Notes: generated from the sequence alone by a model not told the origin. A stretch of 64,000 bases of DNA from Krasilnikovia cinnamomea (GCF_004217545.1 NZ_SHKY01000001.1:7006001-7070000); one strand, 5' to 3'. Counted from the first letter of the stretch, positions 7,172-16,641 are shown. Numbers and translations are program-made.

Positions 7172-8158
7172 ATGAGAGTGCTCGTGCTGGGCGGCACCGG
7201 CTTCGTCGGCCGTGCCGTTGTCGATGCCGCCGGCGAACGCGGCTACCAGGTCACCGTCCTCAACCGTGGCCTTCGTCGCCCGCCCGGCGGCGGGGTGCGG
7301 GTGCTGACCGGTGACCGTCGGCGCGCGGACGGGCTCGCGGCGCTGGCCGGCGGCGACTGGGACGCGGTGGTGGACACCTGGTCGGGTGCGCCGGCCGTGG
7401 TCCGCGACGCGGCCCGGGCGCTGCGCGGCCGCGCCGGGCATTACACGTACGTGTCGAGCCGGTCGGTGTACCGCCCGGACGCGGCGGCACCGTTCTCCGA
7501 GGACACCCCGGTGGTGCGGGGCAGCGCCGACGCGGGTGACGATGTGGACTACGCGGCTCTCAAGCGCGGCGGTGAGCTGGGCGCGCAGCAGTTCGGCGCG
7601 GCGGTGCTGCTGGCCCGCCCGGGTTTGATCCTCGGCCCGTACGAGGACGTCGGGCGGCTGCCGTGGTGGCTGCGGCGGCTGGCCGAGGGCGGGCCGACCC
7701 TGGCGCCCGGTCCGGCGGATCTGGCACTGCAGTACGTGGACGCCCGGGACCTGGCCGCGTTCGTGCTGGACGCGGCCGTGCAGGGCCGCACCGGCGCGTA
7801 CGACGTGGTGAGCCCCAGCGGGCACACCACGATGGGTGAGCTGCTGCGGACCGCGAACGAGGTCGCCGGGGGCCGCGCCGAGCTGCGGTGGACCGACCCG
7901 GACGTGATCCTCGCGGCCGGGATCGAGCCGTGGACGCAGCTGCCGGTATGGCTGCCACCCGGCCCCGTGTACACGATGCTGCACGGCAGCGACGTGCGGC
8001 GGGCGCTGGCGGCGGGTCTGCGGGTGCGGCCGGTCGCCGAGACGGTCGCGGACACGTGGGCGTGGCTGCGGACGGTGGACGGGCTCGCACCACAGCGCCC
8101 GGACCGCCCCGCGGTGGGTTTGGACCGGTCCGTCGAGGCGGCCGTGCTGGCCGGCTAG
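7172..8158 (+). CDS. NAD-dependent epimerase/dehydratase family protein
   Basis: 328 residues from ATG 7172 (MRVLVLGGTGFVGRAVVDAA). The Rossmann GGTGFVGR motif is at residues ~7-14. The strand-4 region YTYVSSRSVYRPDAAAPFSE holds the catalytic Ser, and DYAALKRGGEL gives Tyr-x-x-x-Lys. This is the atypical extended-SDR type found in reductases and epimerases of unknown substrate. It has 94 bp of upstream space and so probably its own promoter. No operon partner is evident. Confidence 0.88.
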   Translation: MRVLVLGGTGFVGRAVVDAAGERGYQVTVLNRGLRRPPGGGVRVLTGDRRRADGLAALAGGDWDAVVDTWSGAPAVVRDAARALRGRAGHYTYVSSRSVYRPDAAAPFSEDTPVVRGSADAGDDVDYAALKRGGELGAQQFGAAVLLARPGLILGPYEDVGRLPWWLRRLAEGGPTLAPGPADLALQYVDARDLAAFVLDAAVQGRTGAYDVVSPSGHTTMGELLRTANEVAGGRAELRWTDPDVILAAGIEPWTQLPVWLPPGPVYTMLHGSDVRRALAAGLRVRPVAETVADTWAWLRTVDGLAPQRPDRPAVGLDRSVEAAVLAG

Positions 8159-8333
8159 CGAACGTCTACGCCCTACTCGCCTCGTCACAGCGCCGGCTGA
8201 ACCGGTCCTGACGGCGTGCCTGCCTGGCCGCCCGGGTGAGGGATTCGGGTCCCGGCGGGACGGTCAGGGACAGCGCGCGGCGGCAAGCCAGGGCGCGCGG
8301 CTCTCGCCGTCGGGGTCGAGCGAGGATGGGGCG

Positions 8334-8918
8334 GTGCGATCGCTGACCACCCCGCCCGCCATCCCCGCCGGAACCCTCGCCGCAGGTCCGCAGCCGGTTC
8401 TTGGCGCGCCGGGCGACCTGGTCCTGCGCCCCTGGGAACCTGCCGACGCACCGGCCTTCTACGCCGCGTACCAGGATCCCGCGATCCGGCGGTGGCACAC
8501 TCGGCAACCGGCGTCCGAGGACCAGGTGCGGCAGTGGTTTGAGCAGTACCGCCGGAACTGGGCGCAGGAAACGGGCGCGAGCTGGGCGGTGACCCACGAC
8601 GGCGGCGAGGTGCTCGGGCGGATGGCGATGGGGAGCTTGAATCTCGACGACGGCGTCGCCGGGTGCGCGTACTGGGTGCTCCCGGCCGCCCGCGGCACCG
8701 GGGTGGCTCCCCGTGCGCTGGCGGCCGTGAGCGCCTGGGTACTCGGCGATGCCGGATTCCACCGCCTGCACCTGGATCACTCGACCCGCAACCAGGCGTC
8801 CTGCCGCGTCGCCGTCAAGGCCGGATTCCGGCTGGAGGGCACCAAACGCAGCGACGCGGTCCACGCCGATGGCCGCCACGACATGCACCTGCATGCCCGT
8901 ATCCGCGGCGACACCTGA
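8334..8918 (+). CDS. GNAT acetyltransferase, RimJ/RimL type
   Basis: 194 residues from GTG 8334 with GAGG 6-9 nt upstream. The RimJ-like features are LVLRPWEPADAPAFYAAYQD, GRMAMGSLNLDDGVAGCAYW, the acetyl-CoA loop AARGTGVAPRALAAVSAWVL and LDHSTRNQASCRVAVKAGFR with the usual Asn. The family acetylates protein N-termini, aminoglycosides or other amines. The substrate is not predictable here. Confidence 0.87.
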   Translation: MRSLTTPPAIPAGTLAAGPQPVLGAPGDLVLRPWEPADAPAFYAAYQDPAIRRWHTRQPASEDQVRQWFEQYRRNWAQETGASWAVTHDGGEVLGRMAMGSLNLDDGVAGCAYWVLPAARGTGVAPRALAAVSAWVLGDAGFHRLHLDHSTRNQASCRVAVKAGFRLEGTKRSDAVHADGRHDMHLHARIRGDT

Positions 8919-9021
8919 TCGGCCTCCGATGATTAGCGTCGCGCGTGCCAGCTGCCACGGCCCGGCGCTTGGGTAGCTGACCCGAGGGCGGAGTTGCTTG
9001 ATAGCTCACTTCGCCGCCGGC

Positions 9022-9573
9022 TCAGTTCACTGTGGCGAGTGCGGCCGCGCCGAAGGAGACGGAGAACCGCTTGCACCAGATGGAGACGCTGCCGAGCCGG
9101 TCCAGGTCGGTTCCGGCGGGGATGGCGTACGCCTGGTCGCCCTTGTTGCCCTTGAGCCGACCCAGCTCGACCCAGTCGCCGTCGTCGAACACCCGCCACC
9201 CGGCCACGCCAGGGCGTACCGGCTGATCGGACAGCCAGACCCGTAGGTCAGGGCCGTTCGAGGTGTCGAGGCCGACCAGTTCCAGCCGGTGCGAGCCGTC
9301 CGCGGTGCGGACCACCCGGGCGGCGCCGCTGGTTTCGTGCTCGTGGGAGATGAACTCCCCTTGCCGCACCAGGAGCGGACCGGAGGGTGTGGTGGCGGGA
9401 GCACCCGGGCCGGTTGAGGCCGCGGGCGTGGAGACGGTCGTCAGCGTCTCGTCGACCTTCTGATCGGTGACCAGCTTCCACGGCTGGAACCAGTACACAC
9501 CGAACGCGACGGCGACAGCCAGGACCGCCAGGGCTGCCCGGACCAGGGGGTGGCGGAATACGCGAGTGATCAC
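9022..9573 (-). CDS. Membrane-anchored DM13-domain protein
   Basis: 183 residues from GTG 9573 (VITRVFRHPLVRAALAVLAV). One N-terminal transmembrane helix is followed by a Thr/Pro-rich linker (~45-70). A DM13 domain (~72-180) follows: LLVRQGEFISHEHETSGAAR, LVGLDTSNGPDLRVWLSDQP, WVELGRLKGNKGDQAYAIPA and VSIWCKRFSVSFGAAAL. DM13 domains have one near-invariant Cys, here in IWCKRF, and are proposed to take part in extracytoplasmic redox or electron transfer. The gene is divergent from nhaA. Confidence 0.88.
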   Translation of the reverse strand: MITRVFRHPLVRAALAVLAVAVAFGVYWFQPWKLVTDQKVDETLTTVSTPAASTGPGAPATTPSGPLLVRQGEFISHEHETSGAARVVRTADGSHRLELVGLDTSNGPDLRVWLSDQPVRPGVAGWRVFDDGDWVELGRLKGNKGDQAYAIPAGTDLDRLGSVSIWCKRFSVSFGAAALATVN

Positions 9574-9787
9574 GTCTCCAGTAAACCCGCAGTGGGGCTT
9601 GCTGCAGCGGACCCCTGACCGTCGATGCCGCCGAGCACCAGCCGGACGGATCGAGCCGGCCCCGGTGACGCCCCCAGCCCTGGGCGGTGTCAACTGGCGC
9701 AACGTCGTGGTCGGTAGGGTGGAGGTCAGGTGTGCCGGGAAGTCTGGTCGGCGGTGGCTGGCCCGACCCCGAAAGTGAGCACACCCG

Positions 9788-11098
9788 GTGAGTGACTCCT
9801 CCCGTATGTCCCTGTTCCGGCGTGGTTCGTGGCCGGAGGCGCGCCGGATCGGGGAGATCCTGCGCCGGGAGACCATCGGTGGGGCGTTGCTGCTGGTCGC
9901 CGCGGTGGCGGCGCTGGTGTGGGCGAACTCGCCCTGGGCGCCGGCGTACGAGGCGCTGCGGGATTGGCAGGTCGGCCCGGCGGCCTGGCATCTGCATCTG
10001 AGTCTGGGAACGTGGGCGGCGGACGGGCTGCTGGCGATCTTCTTCTTCGTGGCCGGGTTGGAACTCAAGCGGGAGTTCGTCGCGGGTGACCTTCGGGATC
10101 CGCGGCGGGCGGTGGTACCGGTCGCCGCGGCCGTGGGCGGTGTCCTGGTCCCAGCGTTGATCTACACGGTGCTCAATATCGGCACCGGCGGCGGCGCGCT
10201 ACGGGGATGGGCGATCGCGACCGCGACCGACATCGCGTTCGCCCTCGCCGTGCTCGCCGTCGTCGGCCGGCACCTGCCGGCGGCATTGCGGATCTTCCTG
10301 CTCACCCTCGCCGTGGTAGACGACCTGCTCGCCATCGTGATCATCGCGGTGTTCTACACCGCACACCTGGCGGTCGCGCCGTTGCTGGCAACGCTGGTAC
10401 CCCTGGCCGTGTTCGGGGTGCTCGTGCAGCGGCGGGTCCGCTCGTGGTGGCTGCTGCTGCCGCTGGCCGCGCTGACGTGGGGGTTGATGCACGCCTCCGG
10501 GGTGCACGCCACCGTCGCGGGGGTGCTGCTGGCGTTCACCGTGCCGGTGGTGCGCAGCGACCAGGCCGGCGGCCCACAGGCCGGGCTGGGCCTGGCCGAG
10601 CACTTCGAGCAGCGGTTCCGGCCGCTGTCGGCCGGGTTCGCCGTACCGGTCTTCGCGTTGCTGTCGGCCGGGGTGACCATCGGCGGCCTCCACGGCCTGG
10701 CCACGGCATTGACCGACCCGGTGGCGCTCGGCGTGGTCGCCGGGCTGGTGGCCGGCAAGACCATCGGCATCACCGCCGCGACGTGGCTGGTCGCCCGGTT
10801 CACCCGCGCCCGCCTAGACGAGGGGCTGAGCTGGGCCGACGTGATCGGGTTGGCCATCCTGGGCGGGGTCGGCTTCACGGTGTCGCTGCTCGTGGGTGAG
10901 CTGGCGTTCGGCGCCCACGATCCCCGCGCGGAACACGTCAAGGTCGCGGTGCTGGCCGGTTCCCTGACCGCGGCGCTGCTGGCCACGGCGGTGCTCCGGT
11001 TGCGTAACCGGGTGTACCGGCGTCTCCACGCCGCGGAAAGCGTCGACACCGATCGCGACGGCACCCCGGACGTGTACGAGACCGGCGGCGACCGCTGA
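9788..11098 (+). CDS. nhaA: Na+/H+ antiporter NhaA
   Basis: 436 residues from GTG 9788. About 11-12 membrane segments are present. The family's transport residues are visible: [20 protein letters not shown] (Asp133 equivalent) and [17 protein letters not shown] (the Asp163-Asp164 pair). [20 protein letters not shown] is the standard NhaA block. The C-terminal tail ends [20 protein letters not shown], resembling a thrombospondin-3-like Ca2+-binding repeat (DxDxDGxxD), which is unusual. NhaA exchanges 2 H+ per Na+ for pH and sodium homeostasis. Confidence 0.95.
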   Translation: MSDSSRMSLFRRGSWPEARRIGEILRRETIGGALLLVAAVAALVWANSPWAPAYEALRDWQVGPAAWHLHLSLGTWAADGLLAIFFFVAGLELKREFVAGDLRDPRRAVVPVAAAVGGVLVPALIYTVLNIGTGGGALRGWAIATATDIAFALAVLAVVGRHLPAALRIFLLTLAVVDDLLAIVIIAVFYTAHLAVAPLLATLVPLAVFGVLVQRRVRSWWLLLPLAALTWGLMHASGVHATVAGVLLAFTVPVVRSDQAGGPQAGLGLAEHFEQRFRPLSAGFAVPVFALLSAGVTIGGLHGLATALTDPVALGVVAGLVAGKTIGITAATWLVARFTRARLDEGLSWADVIGLAILGGVGFTVSLLVGELAFGAHDPRAEHVKVAVLAGSLTAALLATAVLRLRNRVYRRLHAAESVDTDRDGTPDVYETGGDR

Positions 11099-11147
11099 AG
11101 CTGCGAGTCGCGCTCCGGCCCAGGCCGGTGCGGCACGGGCGCGGAGA

Positions 11148-11546
11148 TCATCCGGGGGTGATGCCGAGGGCGATCTCCAGGGCGGTGGTGATGAGGCTGT
11201 GGGCGCGGGCGGCGGCCGCCGTGAGCAGTCGGTAGGTGTCGGGTCCGGCGGTTTCGGCGGTCTCCTGGAGGGTGTGCAGGTCGGCGTCGAGGCGGGCCAG
11301 CAGCGTGGTGAGGTCTTGGGCGTGTGGCGAGTGGAGTGCTCGGGCGATGTCGTCGAGCGGCACGCCGTGGCTTTCGAGCTGGCGGATGGTGGTGATGCGC
11401 TCGACGATGCTCGGGTCGTAGAGGCGGAAGTTGCCGGGGCTGCGCTCGGCGGGGGTGAGCAGGTGCAGGCTGGTGTAGTAGTCCACCGTGCGGGGGCTGA
11501 CTCCGGCCGCCGAGGCGATCTCACCGATACGCATGAGTTCACCCAC
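11148..11546 (-). CDS. MerR-family transcriptional regulator
   Basis: 132 residues from GTG 11546, with AGGAGGTG 7 nt upstream. The winged HTH is MRIGEIASAAGVSPRTVDYY followed by LLTPAERSPGNFRLYDPSIV. A helical dimerisation region follows (LESHGVPLDDIARALHSPHA). The C-terminus has no metal-binding Cys pattern, so this is not a CueR/ZntR type. The gene is divergent from the two CNNM-type genes and the 167-bp gap could hold a shared operator. Confidence 0.88.
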   Translation of the reverse strand: MGELMRIGEIASAAGVSPRTVDYYTSLHLLTPAERSPGNFRLYDPSIVERITTIRQLESHGVPLDDIARALHSPHAQDLTTLLARLDADLHTLQETAETAGPDTYRLLTAAAARAHSLITTALEIALGITPG

Positions 11547-11713
11547 GGTGCTTCACCTCCTTTCAGTAACCATACAGCGTCACGTGTTAGTGTCCGGTTT
11601 ATGGTTGGTTCGGCGGCCGCGGACGGCTGTAGTACCGGGCCGGGCCGGGCCCGGCTTCTCCTTCCCGGATCTCGGGGCCGGCGCGCCCGGGCAGTGCCCG
11701 GGGGTGCACAGCC

Positions 11714-13072
11714 GTGTTGATCCTGATCGGTGTGGCGCTGATCGTGGTGTTGACCGCGGCGACCGGCTATTTCGTGGCGCAGGAGTTCGCCTACGTGGCG
11801 GTGGACCGCTCGAAACTCAAACGCGCCGCGGACGCCGGGGACGCGCCTTCGGCGCGGGCGCTGCGAGTGACCGAGCGGTTGTCGTTCATGCTGTCCGGGG
11901 CGCAGCTGGGCATCACGGTGACCGCGCTGCTGGTCGGGTTCGTCGCCGAGCCGTACCTGGGTCAGGGCCTGGCGCAATTGCTGGGCGCGGCCGGGATCCC
12001 GCGGGCGGTGAGTGTGTCGATCGCGCTGGGGTCGGCGCTGCTGCTGGCCACTGTGGTGCAGATGGTGCTGGGTGAGCTGGGTCCGAAGAACTGGGCGATC
12101 GCCGAGCCGGAGCGGCTGGCCCGCGCGTTGTCGCGGTCCACGGTGCTGTATCTGACGGTGGCGGGGCCGCTGATCCGGCTGTTCGACACGGCGGCGAACC
12201 GGCTGCTGCGCCGCGCCGGCATCGAGCCGATCGAGGAGTTACCTGAGGGCGCGACCGCCGAGGACCTGCAGCGCATCATCGCCGACTCGCACACCGGCGG
12301 GCTGCTCGACGACGACACTTCACACCTGCTGGAACGCGGCCTGGGGTTCCGGGCCCGGATCGCCGAGGAGGCGATGGTGCCGCGCGTCGACGTGGTCACG
12401 GTGGCCGCGGCCGATCCGGCATTGCGGCTGGTCAGCCTGTTGGACACCGGGCACACCCGCTTCCCGGTGCTCGGTGACGGCGTGGACGACCTGCGTGGTG
12501 TGGTGTCCGCCGCGGATGTGGTGGCGCTGCCGGCCGACGCCCGCCGGCACACCACGATGGCACAGATCGCCGCGGCGCCGGTGCTGGTGCCCGCGGCCGC
12601 CGCGCTGCCGGCGGTGCTGGAACGTCTGCGCGCTGAGCACCGGCAGCTGGCGTGCGTGGTCGACGAGTTCGGCGGGTTCGCCGGCATCATCAGCCTGGAG
12701 GACATCGCCGAGGAACTCGTCGGCGCGATCCGCGACGAGGACGACCCGCCCGAACCCGCCCCGATGCGCCAGAGCGATGGCTCCTGGCTGGTTCCGGCCC
12801 GGTGGCGCGTCGACGAGATCGCCCAGGCCACCGGTGTGCGCCTGCCGGCTGGCGAGGCGTACGACACCGTGTCCGGGCTGGTTCTGCAACTCCTCGGCCG
12901 GGTCCCGCAACCCGGCGACGTCGTCGAGGTCGCCGTACCGGCCGACCCTGACGGCGACGCGCCACGGCGGGTCCGGCTGCAGGTGCTCACCGTGCAGCGG
13001 CATGTGCCCGCCACCTTGCGCATGGTTCTGCTCGGCGACGATGCCACGGCGCGAGGGCGGGTGCACCCATGA
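11714..13072 (+). CDS. CNNM/CorC-HlyC-type membrane protein with CBS domains (first of pair)
   Basis: 452 residues from GTG 11714. The DUF21/CNNM transmembrane domain spans ~1-190 (TGYFVAQEFAYVAVDRSKLK, FMLSGAQLGITVTALLVGFV, MVLGELGPKNWAIAEPERLA). A CBS pair spans ~210-340 (AMVPRVDVVTVAAADPALRL, ACVVDEFGGFAGIISLEDIA). A CorC/HlyC C-terminal domain spans ~350-445. CNNM/CorC proteins transport or regulate Mg2+/Co2+. It overlaps the next gene by 4 bp (ATGA), so the two are translationally coupled. Confidence 0.93.
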   Translation: MLILIGVALIVVLTAATGYFVAQEFAYVAVDRSKLKRAADAGDAPSARALRVTERLSFMLSGAQLGITVTALLVGFVAEPYLGQGLAQLLGAAGIPRAVSVSIALGSALLLATVVQMVLGELGPKNWAIAEPERLARALSRSTVLYLTVAGPLIRLFDTAANRLLRRAGIEPIEELPEGATAEDLQRIIADSHTGGLLDDDTSHLLERGLGFRARIAEEAMVPRVDVVTVAAADPALRLVSLLDTGHTRFPVLGDGVDDLRGVVSAADVVALPADARRHTTMAQIAAAPVLVPAAAALPAVLERLRAEHRQLACVVDEFGGFAGIISLEDIAEELVGAIRDEDDPPEPAPMRQSDGSWLVPARWRVDEIAQATGVRLPAGEAYDTVSGLVLQLLGRVPQPGDVVEVAVPADPDGDAPRRVRLQVLTVQRHVPATLRMVLLGDDATARGRVHP

Positions 13073-14151
13073 GCACGGGATGGGCGCTGGTCGTGTCCGC
13101 GCTGCTGCTGGCCGGCAACGGCTTCTTCGTCGCCGCGGAGTTCGCCCTGGTGGCCAGCAAACGCCACCGGCTGGAACAGGCCGCCGCGGGCGGTAGCCGC
13201 GCCGCCCGCGCGGCGCTGGCCGGCAGCCGGCAGCTGTCCCTGATGCTCGCCGGCGCGCAGCTCGGCATCACCCTGTGCTCGCTCGGGCTCGGCGCTCTCG
13301 CCGAGCCGGCCATCGCGCACCTGATCGACCCGTGGCTGCACGCCGCCGGCCTACCCGAACAGGCCAGCTACGCGGTGGCGTTCGTCATCGCCCTGGCCAT
13401 CGTCGTGTTCCTACACATGGTCGTCGGGGAGATGGCACCCAAGTCGTGGGCCATCTCCGATCCCGAACGCTCCGCGCTGCTGCTCGCGGTGCCGTTCCGC
13501 GGATTCACCACTCTCGTGCGGCCACTGTTGGCGGTGCTCAACGGCCTGGCCAACGCCTTCCTGCGCCTGATCAAGGTGGCGCCGCAGGACGAACTCGCCG
13601 CCGCGCACGGCCCCGACGAGCTGCGGATGCTGCTGGAAGCCTCCCGCGTCCACGGCACCCTGCCCGCCGACCAGCACCAGATGCTGAGCCGGATGCTGCA
13701 ACTACAGAACACCACCCTCGCCCGCGTCATGATCCCCCGCGACCAGATCATCGCCGTCGGCGCCGACGACTCGGCGCACCAGGTCGAACAGGTCAACCTG
13801 GCCACCGGGCGATCCCGACTCGCGGTCCTCGACGAGGACGGCCAGATCGTCGGCGTGGCCCACATCCGCGACGCGCTGCGCGCCACCAGCGCCGACACAC
13901 CCGCGACCGCGGCTCAGCTGATGGCCGCCCCGTTCACCCTGCCCGCCGACACCAGCGTGCTGGCCGCCGTCCGGGCGATGCGTGATGCCCGCGCCCAACT
14001 CGCCGTGATCACCGATGGCGGTACGGCCGTCGGTCTGGCCGCGCTGGAAGACCTCCTGGAACAGGTCATCGGCGAGTTCGACGACGAAACGGACCCGATC
14101 GCCCCTCCCGGTCACCCCCCACCGCTGTCCGGCACGTCTCCCAACCCGTAG
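13069..14151 (+). CDS. CNNM/CorC-type membrane protein (second of pair)
   Basis: 360 residues, start ATG 13069 overlapping the previous stop. The same architecture appears: LLLAGNGFFVAAEFALVASK, FLHMVVGEMAPKSWAISDPE, and a CBS pair from RVMIPRDQIIAVGADDSAHQ to LAALEDLLEQVIGEFDDETD. It lacks the C-terminal CorC domain of its partner. Tandem long-plus-short CNNM proteins are common in actinobacteria and may form a hetero-oligomer. It ends 9 bp before a small Gly/His-rich gene. Confidence 0.92.
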   Translation: MSTGWALVVSALLLAGNGFFVAAEFALVASKRHRLEQAAAGGSRAARAALAGSRQLSLMLAGAQLGITLCSLGLGALAEPAIAHLIDPWLHAAGLPEQASYAVAFVIALAIVVFLHMVVGEMAPKSWAISDPERSALLLAVPFRGFTTLVRPLLAVLNGLANAFLRLIKVAPQDELAAAHGPDELRMLLEASRVHGTLPADQHQMLSRMLQLQNTTLARVMIPRDQIIAVGADDSAHQVEQVNLATGRSRLAVLDEDGQIVGVAHIRDALRATSADTPATAAQLMAAPFTLPADTSVLAAVRAMRDARAQLAVITDGGTAVGLAALEDLLEQVIGEFDDETDPIAPPGHPPPLSGTSPNP

Positions 14152-14160
14152 GAGGTCCTG

Positions 14161-14358
14161 GTGGCTCGGCGCGTCGTCGGGCACGCCAGCGGCGGCCACG
14201 GCCACGGAGGCGGTGGGCTTGGCGCCGGTGCCACGGTCGCCGGCGTGGGCGCCGACCTGGGCGGCGGCTACGTCGCCAGCGAACTCCTCGACGACGTCTT
14301 CGACGACGAGGAGGAGCAGCAACTCCGCTCCTCGGGTCAACCACCCAAGCTTGGTTGA
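14161..14358 (+). CDS. Small Gly/His-rich protein with acidic tail (65 aa)
   Basis: GTG 14161 is preceded by TAGGAGGT with a 4-nt spacer. The N-terminal half is glycine and histidine rich (HASGGHGHGGGGLGAGATVA), giving a possible metal ligand, and the second half is acidic (ELLDDVFDDEEEQQ). It is the third gene of the CNNM operon, which makes a role near the divalent-cation transporters plausible, but no family was recognised. Confidence 0.6.
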   Translation: MARRVVGHASGGHGHGGGGLGAGATVAGVGADLGGGYVASELLDDVFDDEEEQQLRSSGQPPKLG

Positions 14359-14414
14359 TGCCCTGATGTAGGTGGCCTTGACTTCAACCGTCGTTGAGGT
14401 ACGAGGCTGGGCCC

Positions 14415-15446
14415 ATGACCGCGACGATTCTTGACGGGGCCCTTGACCGGCTCCGCGAAAGCGGCCCTGAGCGTGTCGGCTGGCTGTCGAATCACGCGCC
14501 TATGGCGGTTGAGGCGCTCGCGCGTGCCGGCTACGGGCATCGGGTGCACCAGTGGATCGATGGATACGCCGACCGGCTGGAGGAACGGCCCCGTGGTATC
14601 GCCCGGATAGCCCCCGACGAGTGGCGTGACCCGCTGGGTGACCCTGTTCGTACCGGCGACTGGCTCGATCTGTTCGAGCGCGAGGTCCGCGCGGTGCCGT
14701 GGCGCGAGGTGCTGTCGCGGTGGTGGCCACGGCTGCTGCCCGGTATCGCCGCCGGCGCCACGCATGGCGTTATCCGGGTCGGCCACGCGGTGCGGGCGCT
14801 GCGCGAGGCCGAGACACCGGCCCGGGTGACCGAGCTCGGGCAAGGGCTGGCCTACTGGGCGGCGCGTTGGCAACCGCTCGCACCCGTTGGCGCCGGGCCT
14901 TACCGGTCGACGGATCCCCGCGCGGCGCTCGACGCGGTACCGCGGGTACCGGACCAGCGTTTCGGCATCCGACACCGGCTGGCCCAGCTTGCCGACTTGC
15001 CGCAGTGGCCGGAGACAGCCGGCGCGATTCCCGACGCTGGCCCCGGCACCACGGCGGCGCGGCTCGCAGCTGTGGTGAGGGCGGCCGCCGAGCGGCACGG
15101 CAGCTACGGCTACGGCAACCCGGTCATGCTGGTGCACGCCGTCACCGCACCGAACGCAGTCAAGCGTGTCCTGCCGGCCCTTCCCGAGTCCATGTGGCCG
15201 GCAAGCCTCGCCGCGGCGTGGGCGGCAGCGGCCGCGGTCACGGCCGCATACGCACCCGCCGAACCGCGCCCGCTACCGCAACCCCGTTCAGACCTCACCA
15301 TCGCGGAGCTGGCCGACCGAGCGGAGGCGATCGGCGACCCGCACGCGATCAAGTACGCCGACGCGGTCGCCGACGTACTCGCCGCCATGCCCGACCCGGC
15401 GCTGCTGGCGGCAGCAGCACGCAGCGTTGACGAGCTGGCCGATTGA
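14415..15446 (+). CDS. Questin-oxidase-like protein (DUF4243)
   Basis: 343 residues from ATG 14415. The family pattern is visible: WLSNHAPMAVEALARAGYGH at the start, WDxxFxxE-like GDWLDLFEREVRAVPWREVL, PGIAAGATHGVIRVGHAVRA, ELGQGLAYWAARWQPLAP, and the terminal DPHAIKYADAVADVLAAMPD. Fungal relatives oxidise the anthraquinone questin in a Baeyer-Villiger-like reaction without a classical cofactor. Bacterial homologues are uncharacterised. It is monocistronic. Confidence 0.8.
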   Translation: MTATILDGALDRLRESGPERVGWLSNHAPMAVEALARAGYGHRVHQWIDGYADRLEERPRGIARIAPDEWRDPLGDPVRTGDWLDLFEREVRAVPWREVLSRWWPRLLPGIAAGATHGVIRVGHAVRALREAETPARVTELGQGLAYWAARWQPLAPVGAGPYRSTDPRAALDAVPRVPDQRFGIRHRLAQLADLPQWPETAGAIPDAGPGTTAARLAAVVRAAAERHGSYGYGNPVMLVHAVTAPNAVKRVLPALPESMWPASLAAAWAAAAAVTAAYAPAEPRPLPQPRSDLTIAELADRAEAIGDPHAIKYADAVADVLAAMPDPALLAAAARSVDELAD

Positions 15447-15483
15447 CCCTGTTGCCCAAGCCCCCAATGGGCGTGCGAGTACC

Positions 15484-15608
15484 TCACAAATGTCGGTATG
15501 ACCAGCCGCCGCCGTAGGCGGTGCCGTTTGCGGGGTGTGGTGCGCCAGCCGGATCGGGTGGCGTTGAGGACGCCCGTCGACGTCGAGCAGCCAGACCCGA
15601 CGGCTCAC
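15484..15608 (-). pseudogene. 5' remnant of a HAD-like protein gene
   Basis: GTG 15608 opens VSRRVWLLDVDG, the N-terminal HAD box of an actinobacterial family that normally continues GVLNA. Here the reading continues only after a -1 shift (VLNATRSGWRTTPR) and then after a second shift (NGTAYGGGWSYRHL, stop). Everything beyond about 40 residues is gone. Two frameshifts and truncation mark it as decayed. Confidence 0.5.
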
Positions 15609-15634
15609 TAGATCACGTTGGCCGGTGCCTTGGC

Positions 15635-16219
15635 TCAGCCATTCAGCCGGAACCGTCCAGATCTTGCCTGCCAGCCGGGCGGCGGGTCCTCACCGGCCAG
15701 TCCGTCGACGGACTCGCGGAGCAGGTCGGCGTGGCCGGTGTGTCGGCCGTACTCCTCAATCAGATCGCAGAGCAGCCGGCGCAGGCTGGCATGGCGGCCG
15801 TCGGGCCAGGCGATGTGGGCGGGCTGGTCGAGGCCCCCGGCGGCCAGGGCCGCGCGGAGCCGCGCCCGGGACTTTTCGACGGCGCCGTCCCACAGCGCGT
15901 AGAGCTGCTCCGGGGTGTCAGCGGCCGCGGAGGTGAACTCCCAATCGGGGTCGGCTTCCCAATCAGCGGTGTCCCACGGTGCGCCGGGTGGTGTGCCGTC
16001 GAGCTTGGTGCCGAACGTGTGCTCCTCGACGAGCGCCAGGTGTTTCAGCAGGCGACCCAGCGTCAGGGTGGAGGCTCCGACGCTGGTGTGCAGCCCGGCC
16101 GCGTCGAGGTCGTCGGCTTTCCACCGGAAGGTCGTGCGCAGACGGTCGAGCGCACCGACCAGATGCTCCGCCTCGCTGCCCGCGATCGGCGGCTCCCACG
16201 GGGTGTCGCTGTTGCTCAT
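15635..16219 (-). CDS. DinB-superfamily protein (DUF664-like)
   Basis: 194 residues from ATG 16219 (MSNSDTPWEPPIAGSEAEHL). The DinB four-helix bundle has its three metal-binding positions: LGRLLKHLALVEEHTFGTKL (first His) and LLCDLIEEYGRHTGHADLLR (second and third). WKADDLDAAGLHTSVGASTL is typical of the DUF664 branch. In actinobacteria such proteins are often mycothiol- or bacillithiol-dependent transferases or maleylpyruvate isomerase relatives. The substrate is unknown. Confidence 0.85.
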   Translation of the reverse strand: MSNSDTPWEPPIAGSEAEHLVGALDRLRTTFRWKADDLDAAGLHTSVGASTLTLGRLLKHLALVEEHTFGTKLDGTPPGAPWDTADWEADPDWEFTSAAADTPEQLYALWDGAVEKSRARLRAALAAGGLDQPAHIAWPDGRHASLRRLLCDLIEEYGRHTGHADLLRESVDGLAGEDPPPGWQARSGRFRLNG

Positions 16220-16422
16220 GGCGTTGACCTTAGATCGCACCACCGACATTCCCGCTGGAACAAAGACCCGGGACTCCTGAAGCTACGGCGAGCCGCAAGG
16301 TAGGGGATCTTGAGGACGGTTGGCGGTCAGCCTTTGGCCCGAGCGCGGCGGCTGGCGTGGCATGGTGGGCCCGGCCTTGGACTCGGTGCGCGCTGCAGGT
16401 AGAGCAGAGCAGGGCAGGGCCT

Positions 16423-16633
16423 GGTCGAGGTTCAGGTGGTTGTCCATGTCCAGGTCGAAGCGGCCGTAAAGGAAGACAGGCGTCCAGAACAGCGGGGTCA
16501 ACGCCCGCCGGTCCGCGTCGGTCATCCGCGCCGCCCACTCGGGCTCGGAGGGAATCACCTGCAGCAGGGCGGTATTGACGTGCACGAGGGCCGTCTGCAG
16601 CAGGTGCAGGGCGAGTCTTTCGGCCCGGACTTG
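16423..16633 (-). pseudogene. Tn3-family transposase (TnpA) C-terminal remnant
   Basis: About 70 codons with the diagnostic end of Tn3 transposases: RRQVRAERLALHLLQTALVH, then VNTALLQVIPSEPEWAARMT, DADRRALTPLFWTPVFLYGR and FDLDMDNHL. The upstream 900-odd residues are absent. The fragment abuts the stop of the large HTH gene at 16642. It has no start, and no terminal inverted repeat was recognised beside it. It is a trace of an earlier Tn3-type insertion. Confidence 0.75.
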
Positions 16634-16641
16634 ACGGCGTG

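Noticed and set aside
6473-8188. N-terminal extension of the EEP hydrolase frame to 835 residues
   Set aside because: The extension is antisense to the epimerase and UPF0303 genes and has no protein character; the EEP domain starts at GTG 6472.
8160-8333. Possible small gene before the second GNAT
   Set aside because: No start with a ribosome site and no protein-like frame was found on either strand.
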